DNA of 64,000 bases from Prorocentrum cordatum (lineage: Eukaryota; Sar; Dinophyceae; Prorocentrales; Prorocentraceae), in the NCBI GenBank assembly GCA_963575745.1, contig CAUYUJ010019863.1:1-64000 (forward strand). Reading direction: 5' to 3'. Both the position numbers and the translations under genes were made by a program. Shown here piece by piece: positions 30,701 through 39,016 of this stretch. The notes beneath the pieces were generated by a model. That model was not told where the DNA came from, did no database searches, and saw nothing but the letters and a program-made list of their open reading frames with translations. Within the stretch, counting starts at the first letter, position 1. Each line of letters starts with the position of its first letter.

Positions 30701-33564
30701 CGGTTGCGGGCCTGTTCGGCGTGTCGACGACGCTCAGCATACTCTACTTCCAGGAAGCTTTTACGCGCGAGGAGGCGCCTCTGCTCCTGAGTCTCCCCGG
30801 TGTCCCCGTCAATGATGGCGAACGGGTTGCTCGAGGCCGGCATCCCAGAGACGCCCATCACGTGCTCGAACGGGGAGTGGTTGCCGACCTTGTCCATGCT
30901 GTTGATCGCGCTCACGGCCCAGGACACCAACTCCTCGACCGGGCAGTCGGGGTCCAGTGTTGCCAGCTTCGTCATCAGTCGCTTGAAAAGCTGGATGCGC
31001 CTCTCGACCTTGCCCATCAGCCAGTGGGCCTCGCCCGGGGCAATCCACAGCTCGATGCCGCGGTCCGAACACCACCTGGCCACTGCTTGTGAACGATGAC
31101 AACCTTCGGGGTCCAGACGGATAAGGCTGGGGCGTCGGTAATGTCCGCACCAGTCATTCCATGTTGAAATCACCTCCTGAGTCGGTCTGTTGCCATTGCG
31201 CTCTCCCTTCTGTCCATGATAGGTGACACTGGTGAGCCCGGATCCCTCGTCGATGTTCAACGTCATCAGGAAAGAGTCCTGCTTCGCCGAGAGCCACTCG
31301 AGCCCGTCGGAGGCCAGCGCCTCTAGGACGCCTGGCAACTCGATGCCCGAGGCGACCCTGACGGCTTTTGGTAGTTGTCCCGCATGGCATGCGTGACACT
31401 GGAGGCGAAGAGCTGCTCGTAGGACCTGGAGAGGTGCTCCCGATGCCTTGAGGATCTTGTACAGCGTCTTGTTGCTCGGGTGGCCGAGGTTGCGGTGGAG
31501 CCGCGTCAGCCGTTGCTCTATCTCCAGCTCCTCCTTCTTGGTCGGTGTCTCGGAGATGTCCAGGCCCTTCATGACCGACTCGTCGTCCATGGCCTCGGGG
31601 TTATCCTGCAAGAGGTCCTCGTCGAGGGCCCCCTCCATCTCCTCTTCAGCGTCCTCTGGGATCTGTTCCAAGCTGGTGAAGATCTCCTTGCCGTACCTCG
31701 CGCTGGTGTTCGTCTTCAGGATATGCTTTGCCCAGGCCTTACACAGTGCTGGTGGGTAAAAGGCCGTCTGGGCCACCACCTGTCCGTCCTCGATGGGGCG
31801 GTGTGTGTGGTTGTCGCCCCTGCCAGGGCGGTTGGAGCATGTCCTGCCGAGCTTAGCGCCGAACTCCGGGTCTGTCGAGCATATGCGCCATGCCTTCCTC
31901 ATCAGCAGGCCAGAACGAGCTTCGCGAAGTCCATACGCACAGCCATGGATGATCGTCTCGTGCATCTGGTCGCGCATCGCCTTGATCGAGGGCGACCTGG
32001 TCCAGCTTCGGCTGGAAGCTGGCTGTTCGAGCTCGGTGTGGCAGTCGTGAATCTTCTTCGAGTCTTCCCAGAGGCTCTTGCAGTTCCGCTGGATCCGTCG
32101 GGCCTTGCGCACCTTCGCCAGATACGTGGCCTTCTGCTGAGCTGTCTTCTGGTTGAGATTCTGGATCGGGCAGTCTGCTGTACATGGCGGGCTGAGAACC
32201 AAGCGGCGCGGTCGGAGTCGTCGGAGAAGGTGAAGCGCGCGTCGAAGCCCGGTTGCCGTTCCCATGTCGATCCCATTGAAGAGGCCGCACCTGAACACTT
32301 TGCCTCCCTGGTCCTGCACGGCCTTGCTGAGGCTCGAGTCCTCCGGACAGCACACCTCCATCAGGTCGATGCGGTAGGGCCTGCCGAGCTCCGTCAGGTC
32401 CTCGGCGATGGTCTGGTAGATCTCGTCCAGGACCTTGTCGTGGCTCTCGTAGAACATCTTGAGATCCTGGTCGTCGAGATGCTTCAGCGTTTCCTCTTCG
32501 AGTCCATCTCCGGCAGTTCCGAGTCGTCGAGCATCTCCGGAGTGAACTTCCAGCCCCCCTGCACCTCCGGGGAGTTCAGCTTGTTGGACAGGCGCCGCCA
32601 GCGTAGAGCCACTGCCTGCTCCCGGATGGTCACCTCCGTCGCCTTCGTACACGTGTGGCTCTTGCCTCCGCGGCAGCTGCACCCCCGAATCGTCTTCCCG
32701 AGGGTCCCGCAGCAGGAGCACGCGGACTTCGGAGGTCTCGTCACTGGCTGAGCCCCCGCTGGACTCGGTGGGGCGCTGCTGGCTGCCGCTGCTGATGCCG
32801 CTGCTGGTGTCACGGGTGCCCCCTGCTGTGGGGTCTTGAGGCACTGGTGGCTCTTGCCCCCGAAGCAGCTGCACCCGCGTTTGGTCTTCCCCAGAGCTCC
32901 GCAGCAGCCGCACTTCCCCACTGGGTTGTACCACTTTGCTGGTAGCGCCGGAGTAGCTGGTGTCGCTGCTGGTGCTGGCGTCGGGGTCGCTGGAGCCGAA
33001 GTTGTCGATCCCCTCGTGCGAGGGCGGCTCCACTCGGGGCGGGCCGCAGGCACAGGTGGCGGCTGTTGCTCCGAGGATTGCCCAGCCAAAGAACCGTCGC
33101 TGCATGTCATCCAAGCGGCCAGTGGCGGCCTGGGAAGAATATGGAGGTCGTGAAAGACTGCTGGTTGAGGCTATTGCCGAGTTGATGAACTGAGCCGAAG
33201 GTGGCTGCGAACAGCATGATGATGAACACCGATGGTATTGTGCTGGCTCATCGCTTTGCTTTTCCATATTTTGACCCTGAGGCTTGCTTGCTAACGGTCC
33301 TCTTGACTGTGATGATGTCCCGATCGACGGTGATGATGAAGAGAGCCGGTCGGGTGACCTGACCGTCCGTCCGAACGAAATCGAGGTTTCCGTCGCTCGA
33401 GCCGATCCGCTCCGTGTCGCAGTTTCCGTCGCTCTGGTAGGTGTCCGCGCCGCCGAGGTTTCCGTCGCTCTGGTAGGTGTTTCGAACTCGCGGTGACCGA
33501 GTCGGTGTGGCCCCCCCGATGATGAAGTTGACAATCGAGATAACTTCTCTCTTGCTGCCATCAT
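27760..33564 (-). CDS. Copia pol polyprotein
   Basis: 1,934 codons. In order: a low-complexity Ser/Thr-rich N-terminus; an acidic linker; an integrase zinc motif with LHRNLGHP and CHAC (from about residue 690); an integrase core (ASDGLEWL near 748, then GEAHWLMGKVERR); a Pro/Ser-rich linker; reverse transcriptase from about 1335, with active-site AHVDDFIMAG near 1486; and RNase H (LDWGSKKLRRVARSS, near 1685). The order integrase-RT-RNase H defines Ty1/copia. It is in the same frame as the upstream gag ORF, separated by one UAG, and its first ATG lies just past that stop. Residues about 150-360 overlap a different frame with Cys motifs, so the coding frame there is uncertain. The last seven bases lie in the LTR. 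Confidence 0.92.
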   Translation of the reverse strand: MMAAREKLSRLSTSSSGGPHRLGHREFETPTRATETSAARTPTRATETATRSGSARATETSISFGRTVRSPDRLSSSSPSIGTSSQSRGPLASKPQGQNMEKQSDEPAQYHRCSSSCCSQPPSAQFINSAIASTSSLSRPPYSSQAATGRLDDMQRRFFGWAILGATAATCACGPPRVEPPSHEGIDNFGSSDPDASTSSDTSYSGATSKVVQPSGEVRLLRSSGEDQTRVQLLRGQEPPVPQDPTAGGTRDTSSGISSGSQQRPTESSGGSASDETSEVRVLLLRDPREDDSGVQLPRRQEPHVYEGDGGDHPGAGSGSTLAAPVQQAELPGGAGGLEVHSGDARRLGTAGDGLEEETLKHLDDQDLKMFYESHDKVLDEIYQTIAEDLTELGRPYRIDLMEVCCPEDSSLSKAVQDQGGKVFRCGLFNGIDMGTATGLRRALHLLRRLRPRRLVLSPPCTADCPIQNLNQKTAQQKATYLAKVRKARRIQRNCKSLWEDSKKIHDCHTELEQPASSRSWTRSPSIKAMRDQMHETIIHGCAYGLREARSGLLMRKAWRICSTDPEFGAKLGRTCSNRPGRGDNHTHRPIEDGQVVAQTAFYPPALCKAWAKHILKTNTSARYGKEIFTSLEQIPEDAEEEMEGALDEDLLQDNPEAMDDESVMKGLDISETPTKKEELEIEQRLTRLHRNLGHPSNKTLYKILKASGAPLQVLRAALRLQCHACHAGQLPKAVRVASGIELPGVLEALASDGLEWLSAKQDSFLMTLNIDEGSGLTSVTYHGQKGERNGNRPTQEVISTWNDWCGHYRRPSLIRLDPEGCHRSQAVARWCSDRGIELWIAPGEAHWLMGKVERRIQLFKRLMTKLATLDPDCPVEELVSWAVSAINSMDKVGNHSPFEHVMGVSGMPASSNPFAIIDGDTGETQEQRRLLARKSFLEVEYAERRRHAEQARNRVYQTWNPGDLVYFWRKGKGLDPRPGKKGGWYGPARVLAQEKRHVDGRARPTSVIWISHGSVLIRCAPEQLRVASEAEKMIVELQRQSNLGKTMTEILETAKGGTYEDLLGPNPPDLREYEPPPQPTMAIPATEGQTLENNSEAGLPSGADNDTPGAPDSSRPPTPSSATQPEVEPSEPDVRRSRSPPARAADRSAAPSRTPGKASPSAAVRTESRTASRPPPATSTSSAAGAASRGESRPRWRMSHRGPELDLYVPPEKRQKGADEEMADALFDSNHLVDLFKDKLDITLGIDEQQTVYFEYLQDENTTPVGRRGLMSHILDSFVVNQRRKDKVELTWSKMNATEREEFEAAIAKETNNWIQHQGLRAVPISRVKDAADVIRARWLFTRKSDGKAKARLVLLGYQTKDLGQEPTASPTASRRARHVMLTVAAANRWKLIKGDVTSAFLQAHDLDKDLFIEPDAVLRKAFHVQEGEILQVVKPGYGIGEAPRHWWETVKHDFAKLRLQACELEPCLWKARCSRTGMLIGMIMAHVDDFIMAGDTSHPEWQDMVKQIRGLYKWGTWEDMNDGLTSLEQCGVTIEESEQGFFLHQKSYIDKIKEVKAASGSKHRTTDSLTDSDKTVLRAFCGEIYWLGVNTMPFLLSWVADLQMKIPAGTHNLFTAANNIVKLVKQSRHMGIRIYRHALDDLAIFTWCDAAWASRPDGHSQGGHITAISSKAAMGGKLSEFTVLDWGSKKLRRVARSSLAAEVQEAGDAEGEQSMARLVLAELLHNMSPLQDTAAALRRLPAILVTDCKAFYDGVVRSQSAGLGLEERRTAIEALALRNALDEGQTVVRWVHSHAQIADGLTKASWQAFGVVRAFLEKQQWRLIYDEQFMSARKRAALGKGIFDETDPTDPASARQVLEERRLARQAQPPASMEGNPSSSTTSTGFSASESLIMIQKLQQEIEAHQKSVQQHTRSAEIACAHGTGQNLFPPV
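32484..33110 (-). CDS. Overlapping Cys-rich frame in the copia element
   Basis: A 208-codon frame offset from pol. It carries two copies of a motif of the form C-x-C-C-G-x-L-G-K-T-x-R-G-C-S-C-x-G-G-K-S-H-x-C, about 50-60 residues apart, then a helical stretch (REQAVALRWRRLSNKLNS, SELPEMDSKRKR). Spacing and repetition of Cys, Gly and His look selected as protein, while the pol frame here reads as Arg/Ser/Pro filler. Possible explanations are a separate or frameshift-expressed nucleic-acid-binding domain, or a frameshift pair in pol. It ends at 32,484, where the pol frame becomes convincing again (EETLKHLDDQDLKMF). Confidence 0.55.
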   Translation of the reverse strand: MTCSDGSLAGQSSEQQPPPVPAARPEWSRPRTRGSTTSAPATPTPAPAATPATPALPAKWYNPVGKCGCCGALGKTKRGCSCFGGKSHQCLKTPQQGAPVTPAAASAAAASSAPPSPAGAQPVTRPPKSACSCCGTLGKTIRGCSCRGGKSHTCTKATEVTIREQAVALRWRRLSNKLNSPEVQGGWKFTPEMLDDSELPEMDSKRKR

Positions 33565-33579
33565 CAGGGGGCGCTGTCC

Positions 33580-35268
33580 CTAGCGTACCGCAGGGCAGCA
33601 GCTGCACGGAGCGGCCTCTCCGGGCAGCTCCTCGACCAGAACATCGGGCGCCGTCGCTTCGGACGTCAGGCACCCGGCACTCGGCAAGGAAAGCGGCACC
33701 TCCTTCCACCACTGCGGCGTCGTCAGGTTGACGGCCAGATGGTTGCTCGAGAGGCGCTCGCAGAAGAACACCTTGTTGCCCATGGTCGGAAGGCCGATCC
33801 AGTTCCGGCCGCAGTCGACCACAACCTTCAGCGAGTCAGTCAGAATGTCCATGCCCAGGAGGATCGGCACGCGGTTCGGCATCACCGACAGCTTGACCTC
33901 GGTCAGGTCGCCGCCGAGGAACACGTTCCCCTTCACCGTGCCCATCGAGCTCTTCTGGAGGCCGTCGCCGAAGGTGAATGAGCACTCGTCATGTGTCGTC
34001 TCGAACTCCTGGCCGTGCTGGTCCAGCATCTCGTACATGAGGTTCTCGACGCTCTCGAGGCCGCCGAGGCTCTTCGTGGCCCCGATGTCGAGGATCGCCC
34101 AGATGCCGTCGCGCTCCAGGAGGTAGAGGTACTCGTCGAGGGCGGACAGGACGAAGCCGTTGTGAGTAGTCCCACGAGCTCCATCTCTCGTATTATCTTT
34201 CTTGAACCTCTCGTTGCAGTCCGCCGCTCGATGACCATATTCGCCGCACGCGATGCACTTCATCTTGGACATGTCACGTCCCTTGCCCGTGTCGAAGCGA
34301 GCGCGGCCTCGACCGTTCTTGCCACGGCCACGCTGGAAGCCTCGTCCCGGGTTCGGAGGCGGGGGCACGCGATCGGGGTCCTTGAGCGACACGACCGGGT
34401 AGTAGTCGCGGGACACTCGAAGGCGTCGGATCAGGTCGCGAGCGTCCTTGAAGCTCCTGCCCACCTGCTTGAACTCTGCGAACACCTCGTTGTCCGCTGG
34501 GTTGTCGTCAGCTGGCTCCTCATCTTCAACTTCTTCAGCGAGGGTGATCAGCTGCTCGACAACCTCTGTGAAATCAATATCTTCCCCACCAGTCTCGTCC
34601 TCAACGTCGTCGACGGGCATGTCCTCATAGAAGGCCTTGCGGTGCTGCTTGCCGTCGAGCTCCGCCAGCGCCTCCGCCGGGAAGCGCGTGAGCAAGGCCT
34701 TGTACGTCTTGCCGAAGTTGAGGTCGCCACCCGCAGTGGCAGTGATCTTTCCACGTTGGACAGGGGATAGCTTGGACTTCCGAAGGAACCACCATGTTCG
34801 AAGAGGCTTCGCAATCACTTCCGTCACGCTGGAATCAATGACTTGTAGCTGCACCAGCAGCTCCCGCTCCTTCTTCTCGAATCTGGCGGCCCAGTCCTGG
34901 AAGGTCTCGCCCGAGTTCCGGCTGACCTTCAGGAAGAACTCCTCCGCGAGGAGGCCCGTATCATTCAGGCTGGTGAAGTCCAGCTTCTCCAATACGTACT
35001 GAAACACTTTGTTCCAACCAATCAAAACTCCATCCTTGTCGATCTCGTCGACCGTGTCGATGTCCGGGCAGCTCTCCACCGTCGTCCGGACTCGCGCCCC
35101 GAGGGCGCGCACCAGCTGCGGGCCGCACACGTAGCGCTCCGCAGTCTTGATGCTCTTGGTGAACATGGAGACCTCAAACTTGTAGCTCGTCAGCTTGTCT
35201 GCCTCGCCGTTCCATGAGGGGACGTCGACGCGCGTCGTAGGTGGCCCGCTGGCGGCTGTAGTCGCCAT
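33580..35268 (-). CDS. Copia gag-protease
   Basis: 562 codons from ATG at 35,266-35,268. The N-terminal half is a gag-like helical region (VDVPSWNGEADKLTSYKF near the start). A CCHC zinc knuckle CIACGEYGHRAADC lies at about residue 337. A retropepsin follows with LDIGATKSLGG near 391, where the usual D-T/S-G is D-I-G, and with the later GG...LLGMDIL and VVDCGRNW elements. It ends in UAG (33,580-33,582), followed in the same frame by GQRPLMM and pol. The I in place of T/S in the active-site triplet is unusual and could weaken the protease. The gene begins 60 bp inside the 5' LTR. Confidence 0.92.
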   Translation of the reverse strand: MATTAASGPPTTRVDVPSWNGEADKLTSYKFEVSMFTKSIKTAERYVCGPQLVRALGARVRTTVESCPDIDTVDEIDKDGVLIGWNKVFQYVLEKLDFTSLNDTGLLAEEFFLKVSRNSGETFQDWAARFEKKERELLVQLQVIDSSVTEVIAKPLRTWWFLRKSKLSPVQRGKITATAGGDLNFGKTYKALLTRFPAEALAELDGKQHRKAFYEDMPVDDVEDETGGEDIDFTEVVEQLITLAEEVEDEEPADDNPADNEVFAEFKQVGRSFKDARDLIRRLRVSRDYYPVVSLKDPDRVPPPPNPGRGFQRGRGKNGRGRARFDTGKGRDMSKMKCIACGEYGHRAADCNERFKKDNTRDGARGTTHNGFVLSALDEYLYLLERDGIWAILDIGATKSLGGLESVENLMYEMLDQHGQEFETTHDECSFTFGDGLQKSSMGTVKGNVFLGGDLTEVKLSVMPNRVPILLGMDILTDSLKVVVDCGRNWIGLPTMGNKVFFCERLSSNHLAVNLTTPQWWKEVPLSLPSAGCLTSEATAPDVLVEELPGEAAPCSCCPAVR

Positions 35269-35312
35269 TCAGGCCGAGACCAGTGGGAGCCCGTGGTTGT
35301 CGGAGACCACAG

Positions 35313-35324
35313 GCTCCGCTACCA
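35313..35324 (-). other. tRNA primer-binding site
   Basis: The - strand reads TGGTAGCGGAGC, starting 3 nt inside the 5' LTR. It matches 10 of 12 bases of the TGGTATCAGAGC site used by many copia elements with initiator Met-tRNA. Confidence 0.7.
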
Positions 35325-35327
35325 ATC

Positions 35328-35613
35328 TGATTACTAGAGCTCGTCCTCAAGATCGGTCACGCTGGTGACGATGAGGAAGAGCAAGAGAAAGTATGTGTCG
35401 ATGTCAATTATCGTGATAATTGTCGGTGAACACCTTTTGTCCACGATATGAACGGCCGCGCTGTAGTGTGCGCGGTCTGCCTGGCACAGCCAGGCTCTGT
35501 CAGAAAGAGTCCCGCCCTCCCTCGCCTTGAGCCGAGGGTGGCGGTGGAACGGGCAGGGCAGACGGGCAGGAGACAGCTGCTGCTCAAGCTTACTCCTGCG
35601 TATCTTTCAGACA
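35328..35613 (-). repeat. 5' LTR of the copia element
   Basis: 286 bp, same sequence as 27,481-27,766. It contains GGCTCAAG on the transcribed strand, also the last 8 bases of the dinoflagellate spliced leader; this may be chance. Confidence 0.95.
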
Positions 35614-35873
35614 GGAGGCCCCCAAGAGGCCTCCAAGAGGCCCCCAAGATGCACCCAAGAGGCCCCGAAGAAGCCCCAAGAGGCTCCCCCGAGGCACCCA
35701 AGACGCTCCTGGAAGCCCCTGGGGCCGCCAAGAGGCCCCCAAGACGCCCCAAACGGCCTCGAAGAGGCTCCCAAGAGGCCCGAAGAAGCTCCCCCAAGGC
35801 ACCCAAGACGCTCCTAGAAGCCCCTGGGGCCGCCAAGAGGCCCCCAAGACGCCCCAAAAGGGGACGAGGTGCC
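35614..35873. repeat. CCAAGAGGCCCC minisatellite
   Basis: Degenerate units of about 11-13 bp (AGGCCCCCAAGA, GACGCCCCAA). A longer unit, CACCCAAGACGCTCCT(G/A)GAAG, is duplicated at 35,695 and 35,799. The same family flanks the element on its left and recurs at 52,850-53,070 and 63,100-63,350. Confidence 0.85.
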
Positions 35874-36295
35874 CGAACGCCTCACGCCACGAGGAGCCCG
35901 AACGACTCACACCAGGACGAGGGGCCCGAACGACTCACACCACGAAGAGCCCGAACGACTCACACCAGAAGGAGGGGCCCGAACGACTCACACCAGGACG
36001 AGGCGCCCGAACGACTCACACCACGAGGAGCCCGAACGACTCACACCACGACGAGGGCCCCGAACGACTCACACCACGAGGAGCCCGAACGAGTCACACC
36101 AGGAGGAGGGGCCCGAACGACTCACACCAGGACGAGGGGCCCGAACAACTCACACCACGAGAAGCCCGAACGACTCACACCAGGACGAAGAGCCCGAACG
36201 ACTCACACCACGAAGAGCCCGAACGACTCACACCAGGAAGAAGGGCCCGAACGACTCACACCAGGACGAGAAACCCCAAACGACTCAAACCACGA
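35874..36295. repeat. Alternating 25/28-bp minisatellite
   Basis: About sixteen units of CCCGAACGACTCACACCA followed by either CGAGGAG (25 bp) or GGACGAGGGG (28 bp), mostly alternating. The frames read PERLTPR or NDSHHEE repeats and change with unit length. Confidence 0.95.
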
Positions 36296-36499
36296 GGAGC
36301 GCTTTCTCTCCCTCCTCCTCCGCCTCGTCCTTCTCCCGCTCCCACCACAAGGAGGATGTACAAGGAGGCGGGAGGAAGGAGGAACAGGGGAGATATGCGG
36401 GGGCAGGCGGAAACACGCCTGAAAACCACGACTGTCGGCATGCTTCGCAAGAGTTGCTGTTTTGAGATGGGCTGGTGGGGATACGCGAAGCGTAAAGAA

Positions 36500-37896
36500 T
36501 TAGCCTGGCGAAGGACCCAACCGTATGTAGTTGTGAGTACCGCAATTATGGGTATCGTATTCGGTGGAGCTCCCTATGGGGCCACGAAGCGCTGCACTGG
36601 GTGGGGGAGACGCATAGGAAGTTTGCCACTGGGGCATTCGGTGAAGCTCCATATGGGCCACGAAACGCTGCACGGGGTGGGGGAGACGCATGCGGACTTT
36701 GCCGCTGGGGCCTTCGGTGGAGCTCCCCATGGGCCACGAAACGTTGTGCTGGGTGGGGGAGACGCATGCGGACTCTGCCACTAGGGCCTTCGGTGGAGCT
36801 CCCCATGGGTGGAGCCATGGGGCCACGAATCGGTGGGGCCCCCTGTGGGGCCACGAGACGCTGTACTGGGTGTGCGGGACGCATGCGGGCGGTACCACTG
36901 GGACCTTTCGGTGGGGCTCCCTATGGGGCCATGAAAGGCTGTGCTGGGCGTGCGGGACGCATGCGGGCGGTCTCACTGAGACCTTCGGTGGGGTTCCCCG
37001 TGGGGCCACGAAACGCTGTACTGGGTGGTGCGTGACGCATGCGGGCGGTCCTACTGAGGCTTTCGGTGGAGCTCCCTATGGGGCCACGAAGCGCTGTACA
37101 GGGTGGCGCGTGACGCATACGGGCGGTCCCACTGGGGCCGTCGGTGGGGCTCACTATGGGCCCACGAAACGCTGCGCTGGGAGTTGCGTGACGCATGCGG
37201 GCGGTGCCACTGGGACCTTCGGTGGAGCTCCCTATGGGGGCACGAAGCGCTGTTCAGGGTGGTGCGTGACACATGCGGGCGGTCCCACTGGGACCTTCGG
37301 TGGAGCTCCCTATGGGACCACGAAGCGCTGTAATGGATGGTGCGTGACGCATGCGGGCGGTGGCACTGGGGCCGTCGGTGGGGCTCACTATGGGCCCACG
37401 AAGCGCTGTGCTGGGTGGTGCGTGACCCATGCGGGCGGTGGCACTGGGGCCTTCTGTGGAGCTCCTCATGGGCCACGAAACGCTGTACTGGGTGCTTGGT
37501 GACGCATGCGGGCGGTACCACTGGGGCTTTCGGTGGAGCTCCCTATGGGGCCACGAAACGCTGTGCTGGGTGGTGCGTGACGCATGAGGGCGGTCCCACT
37601 GGGACCTTCGGTGGAGCTCCCTACGGGGCCACGAAGCGCTGTACAGGGTGGTGCGTGACCAATGCGGGCGGTCCCATATTGGGGTCTTCGGTGGGGCTCC
37701 TGTGGGGCCACGAAGCGCTGTAATGGGTGGTGCGTGACGCATGCTGGCGGTCCCACCGGGACCTTCGGTGGGGCTCCCTATGGGGCCACGGAACGCTGTG
37801 CTGGGTGGTGCGTGACGCATGCGGGCGGTCCCATTGGGACCGTTGGTGGAGCTCCCTATGGGACCACGAAACGTGTGAGGGGTGAGCCGTAACGGG

Positions 37897-37978
<82 letters not shown>

Positions 37979-38091
37979 ACGCAGGGAGGAGGGAGGATGG
38001 GGAGGAGGGAGGAGGGGGAGGAGGGAGGGAGAGGAGTGACGCGGGGCGCTGTCTCTTCAAAACGAGGACTTAACACCACGGGATGGTTGGG
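36500..38091 (+). mobile_element. VNTR element A, copy 2
   Basis: Leader at 36,500-36,550 (TTAGCCTGGCGAAGGACCCA), about 80 percent identical to copy 1. Internal tandem array at 36,550-37,875, (ATG)n at 37,897-37,976, a GGA-rich stretch, and a tail (38,051-38,091) that differs from copy 1 at about 3 of 41 bases. AAT occurs at both junctions. No captured exon is present here. Confidence 0.8.
36550..37875. repeat. Tandem array of about 78-bp units in element A
   Basis: Sixteen to eighteen diverged units with the core CTTCGGTGGAGCTCCCTATG then GGCCACGAA(G/A)CGCTGT and GCATGCGGGCGGT. They are clearly related to the 89-bp units of copy 1 but more diverged between units, suggesting an older array. 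Confidence 0.9.
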
Positions 38092-38401
38092 AATTAATGC
38101 TGATGAGCAACACTGTGCCTTTGAGAACACGCTGAACAAAACATTGCTAACATGGGAGATGAGAGAAAGTAGGAATATGTGTTCACTCATCGAACGCCTG
38201 CGGCAACCGGCACGCGGCAGTTTTCGCGGCTCCAGGTCAGGCAAGAAAGGCCGAAGCCGTCGACGACGTTCTAGCGACCAAGCCCAGAGGGCACACAGGT
38301 CGACGAATGCGCGCCGAGGCCACGTCTGACTGCAACCACGGCACTTCGCACGATATCCAGTTCAACTGGTTGATGAACTAAGCTGGGCACTGGCGTTAGG
38401 G
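38092..38401. other. Nothing recognised
   Basis: Mixed sequence after element A; no gene supported. Confidence 0.4.
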
Positions 38402-38788
38402 AAATGGCGACCGCCACCGTGCTCCCTTGCACATTGAGGCGCTGTGGATTTGCAAGTGCTGTCTGATAGGGCTGCTGTATTCTATCAAGAAGCCCCGCCT
38501 CCTCTTCGCCTTACCCTGCGGTTTGAGGCCCCAACTCTCCATACCCACCTCCCCACATTCACAGCCTGTCGCCTTTGCCTCTCGCCTACGTTCGAGACGA
38601 CATCGATGTCCTCGGGCGCAGGCGCCGACTCGTGCGTGCTGGGTACCCCTGTCAGGCAACTGCTGAAGCAGCACAGGATCCACAGCCCGCTTCACGCAAT
38701 ACACGGCGACGTCGAAGGGGAAGGAAATGCGAGGAGACTCGAGGCACTCAGACTCGGGCTCAAAATCGAGACTCTCAAAACGAGCCAT
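38402..38788 (-). CDS. Candidate exon, unknown
   Basis: From ATG at 38,786-38,788 the - strand reads MARFESLDFEPESECLESPR then ISFPFDVAVYCVKRAVDP and LLQQLPDRGTQ, with balanced, protein-like composition for about 50 residues before becoming Arg/Gly-rich. No family recognised. The upstream neighbour is a MITE (38,834-39,016). It could be a first or internal exon of a - strand gene or a remnant. Confidence 0.3.
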
Positions 38789-38833
38789 AGCCCTGAAGCC
38801 GCTGATCCGGTCGGCTCTACGAACCCCTCGGGG

Positions 38834-39016
38834 GCGTTCAAGAGGGGGGCGTCCAAGAGGGGGGGCGCAAATCATGGCCGGCGGCATGTGCGCGGCCCAA
38901 GGGGGGGTCGGGGACGTAACGAAATAAGAGGAGGCGCCATGAAACCTCGAGAGATACCATGGCCCCCGCCATGACATCCGCCCACCTCCCCTAGTCATCA
39001 CCCCCCTCTTGGCCGC
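38834..39016. mobile_element. MITE, GCGGCCAAGAGG family, copy 2
   Basis: Same orientation and interior as 25,629-25,809. Right end CATCACCCCCCTCTTGGCCGC is intact; the left end has one changed block (GGCGTTCAAGAGG). Confidence 0.85.

Larger units (their letters stand above)
27481..35613 (-). mobile_element. Ty1/copia LTR retrotransposon
   Basis: An 8.13-kb element read right to left: 5' LTR (35,328-35,613), primer-binding site, gag-protease ORF, in-frame UAG, pol ORF in the order integrase, reverse transcriptase, RNase H (the copia order), then 3' LTR (27,481-27,766). By eye the LTRs are identical, so insertion is recent. Both flanks are CCAAGAGGCCCCC minisatellite. The adjoining pentamers are GGATC and GGAGG, so no perfect 5-bp target duplication is visible. 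Confidence 0.95.

Noticed and set aside
35440-35560. Spliced-leader sequence in the copia LTR
   Set aside because: Only the last 8 bases (GGCTCAAG) match; the rest does not align well. Likely chance.
27481-35613. 5-bp target duplication of the copia element
   Set aside because: The adjoining pentamers are GGATC and GGAGG, matching at only 3 of 5. The surrounding minisatellite makes the call unsafe.
36690-38060. Frames of 268-270 codons in the second A array
   Set aside because: Tandem-repeat artefact. No conserved frame with the arrays at 4.5 kb or 62 kb.
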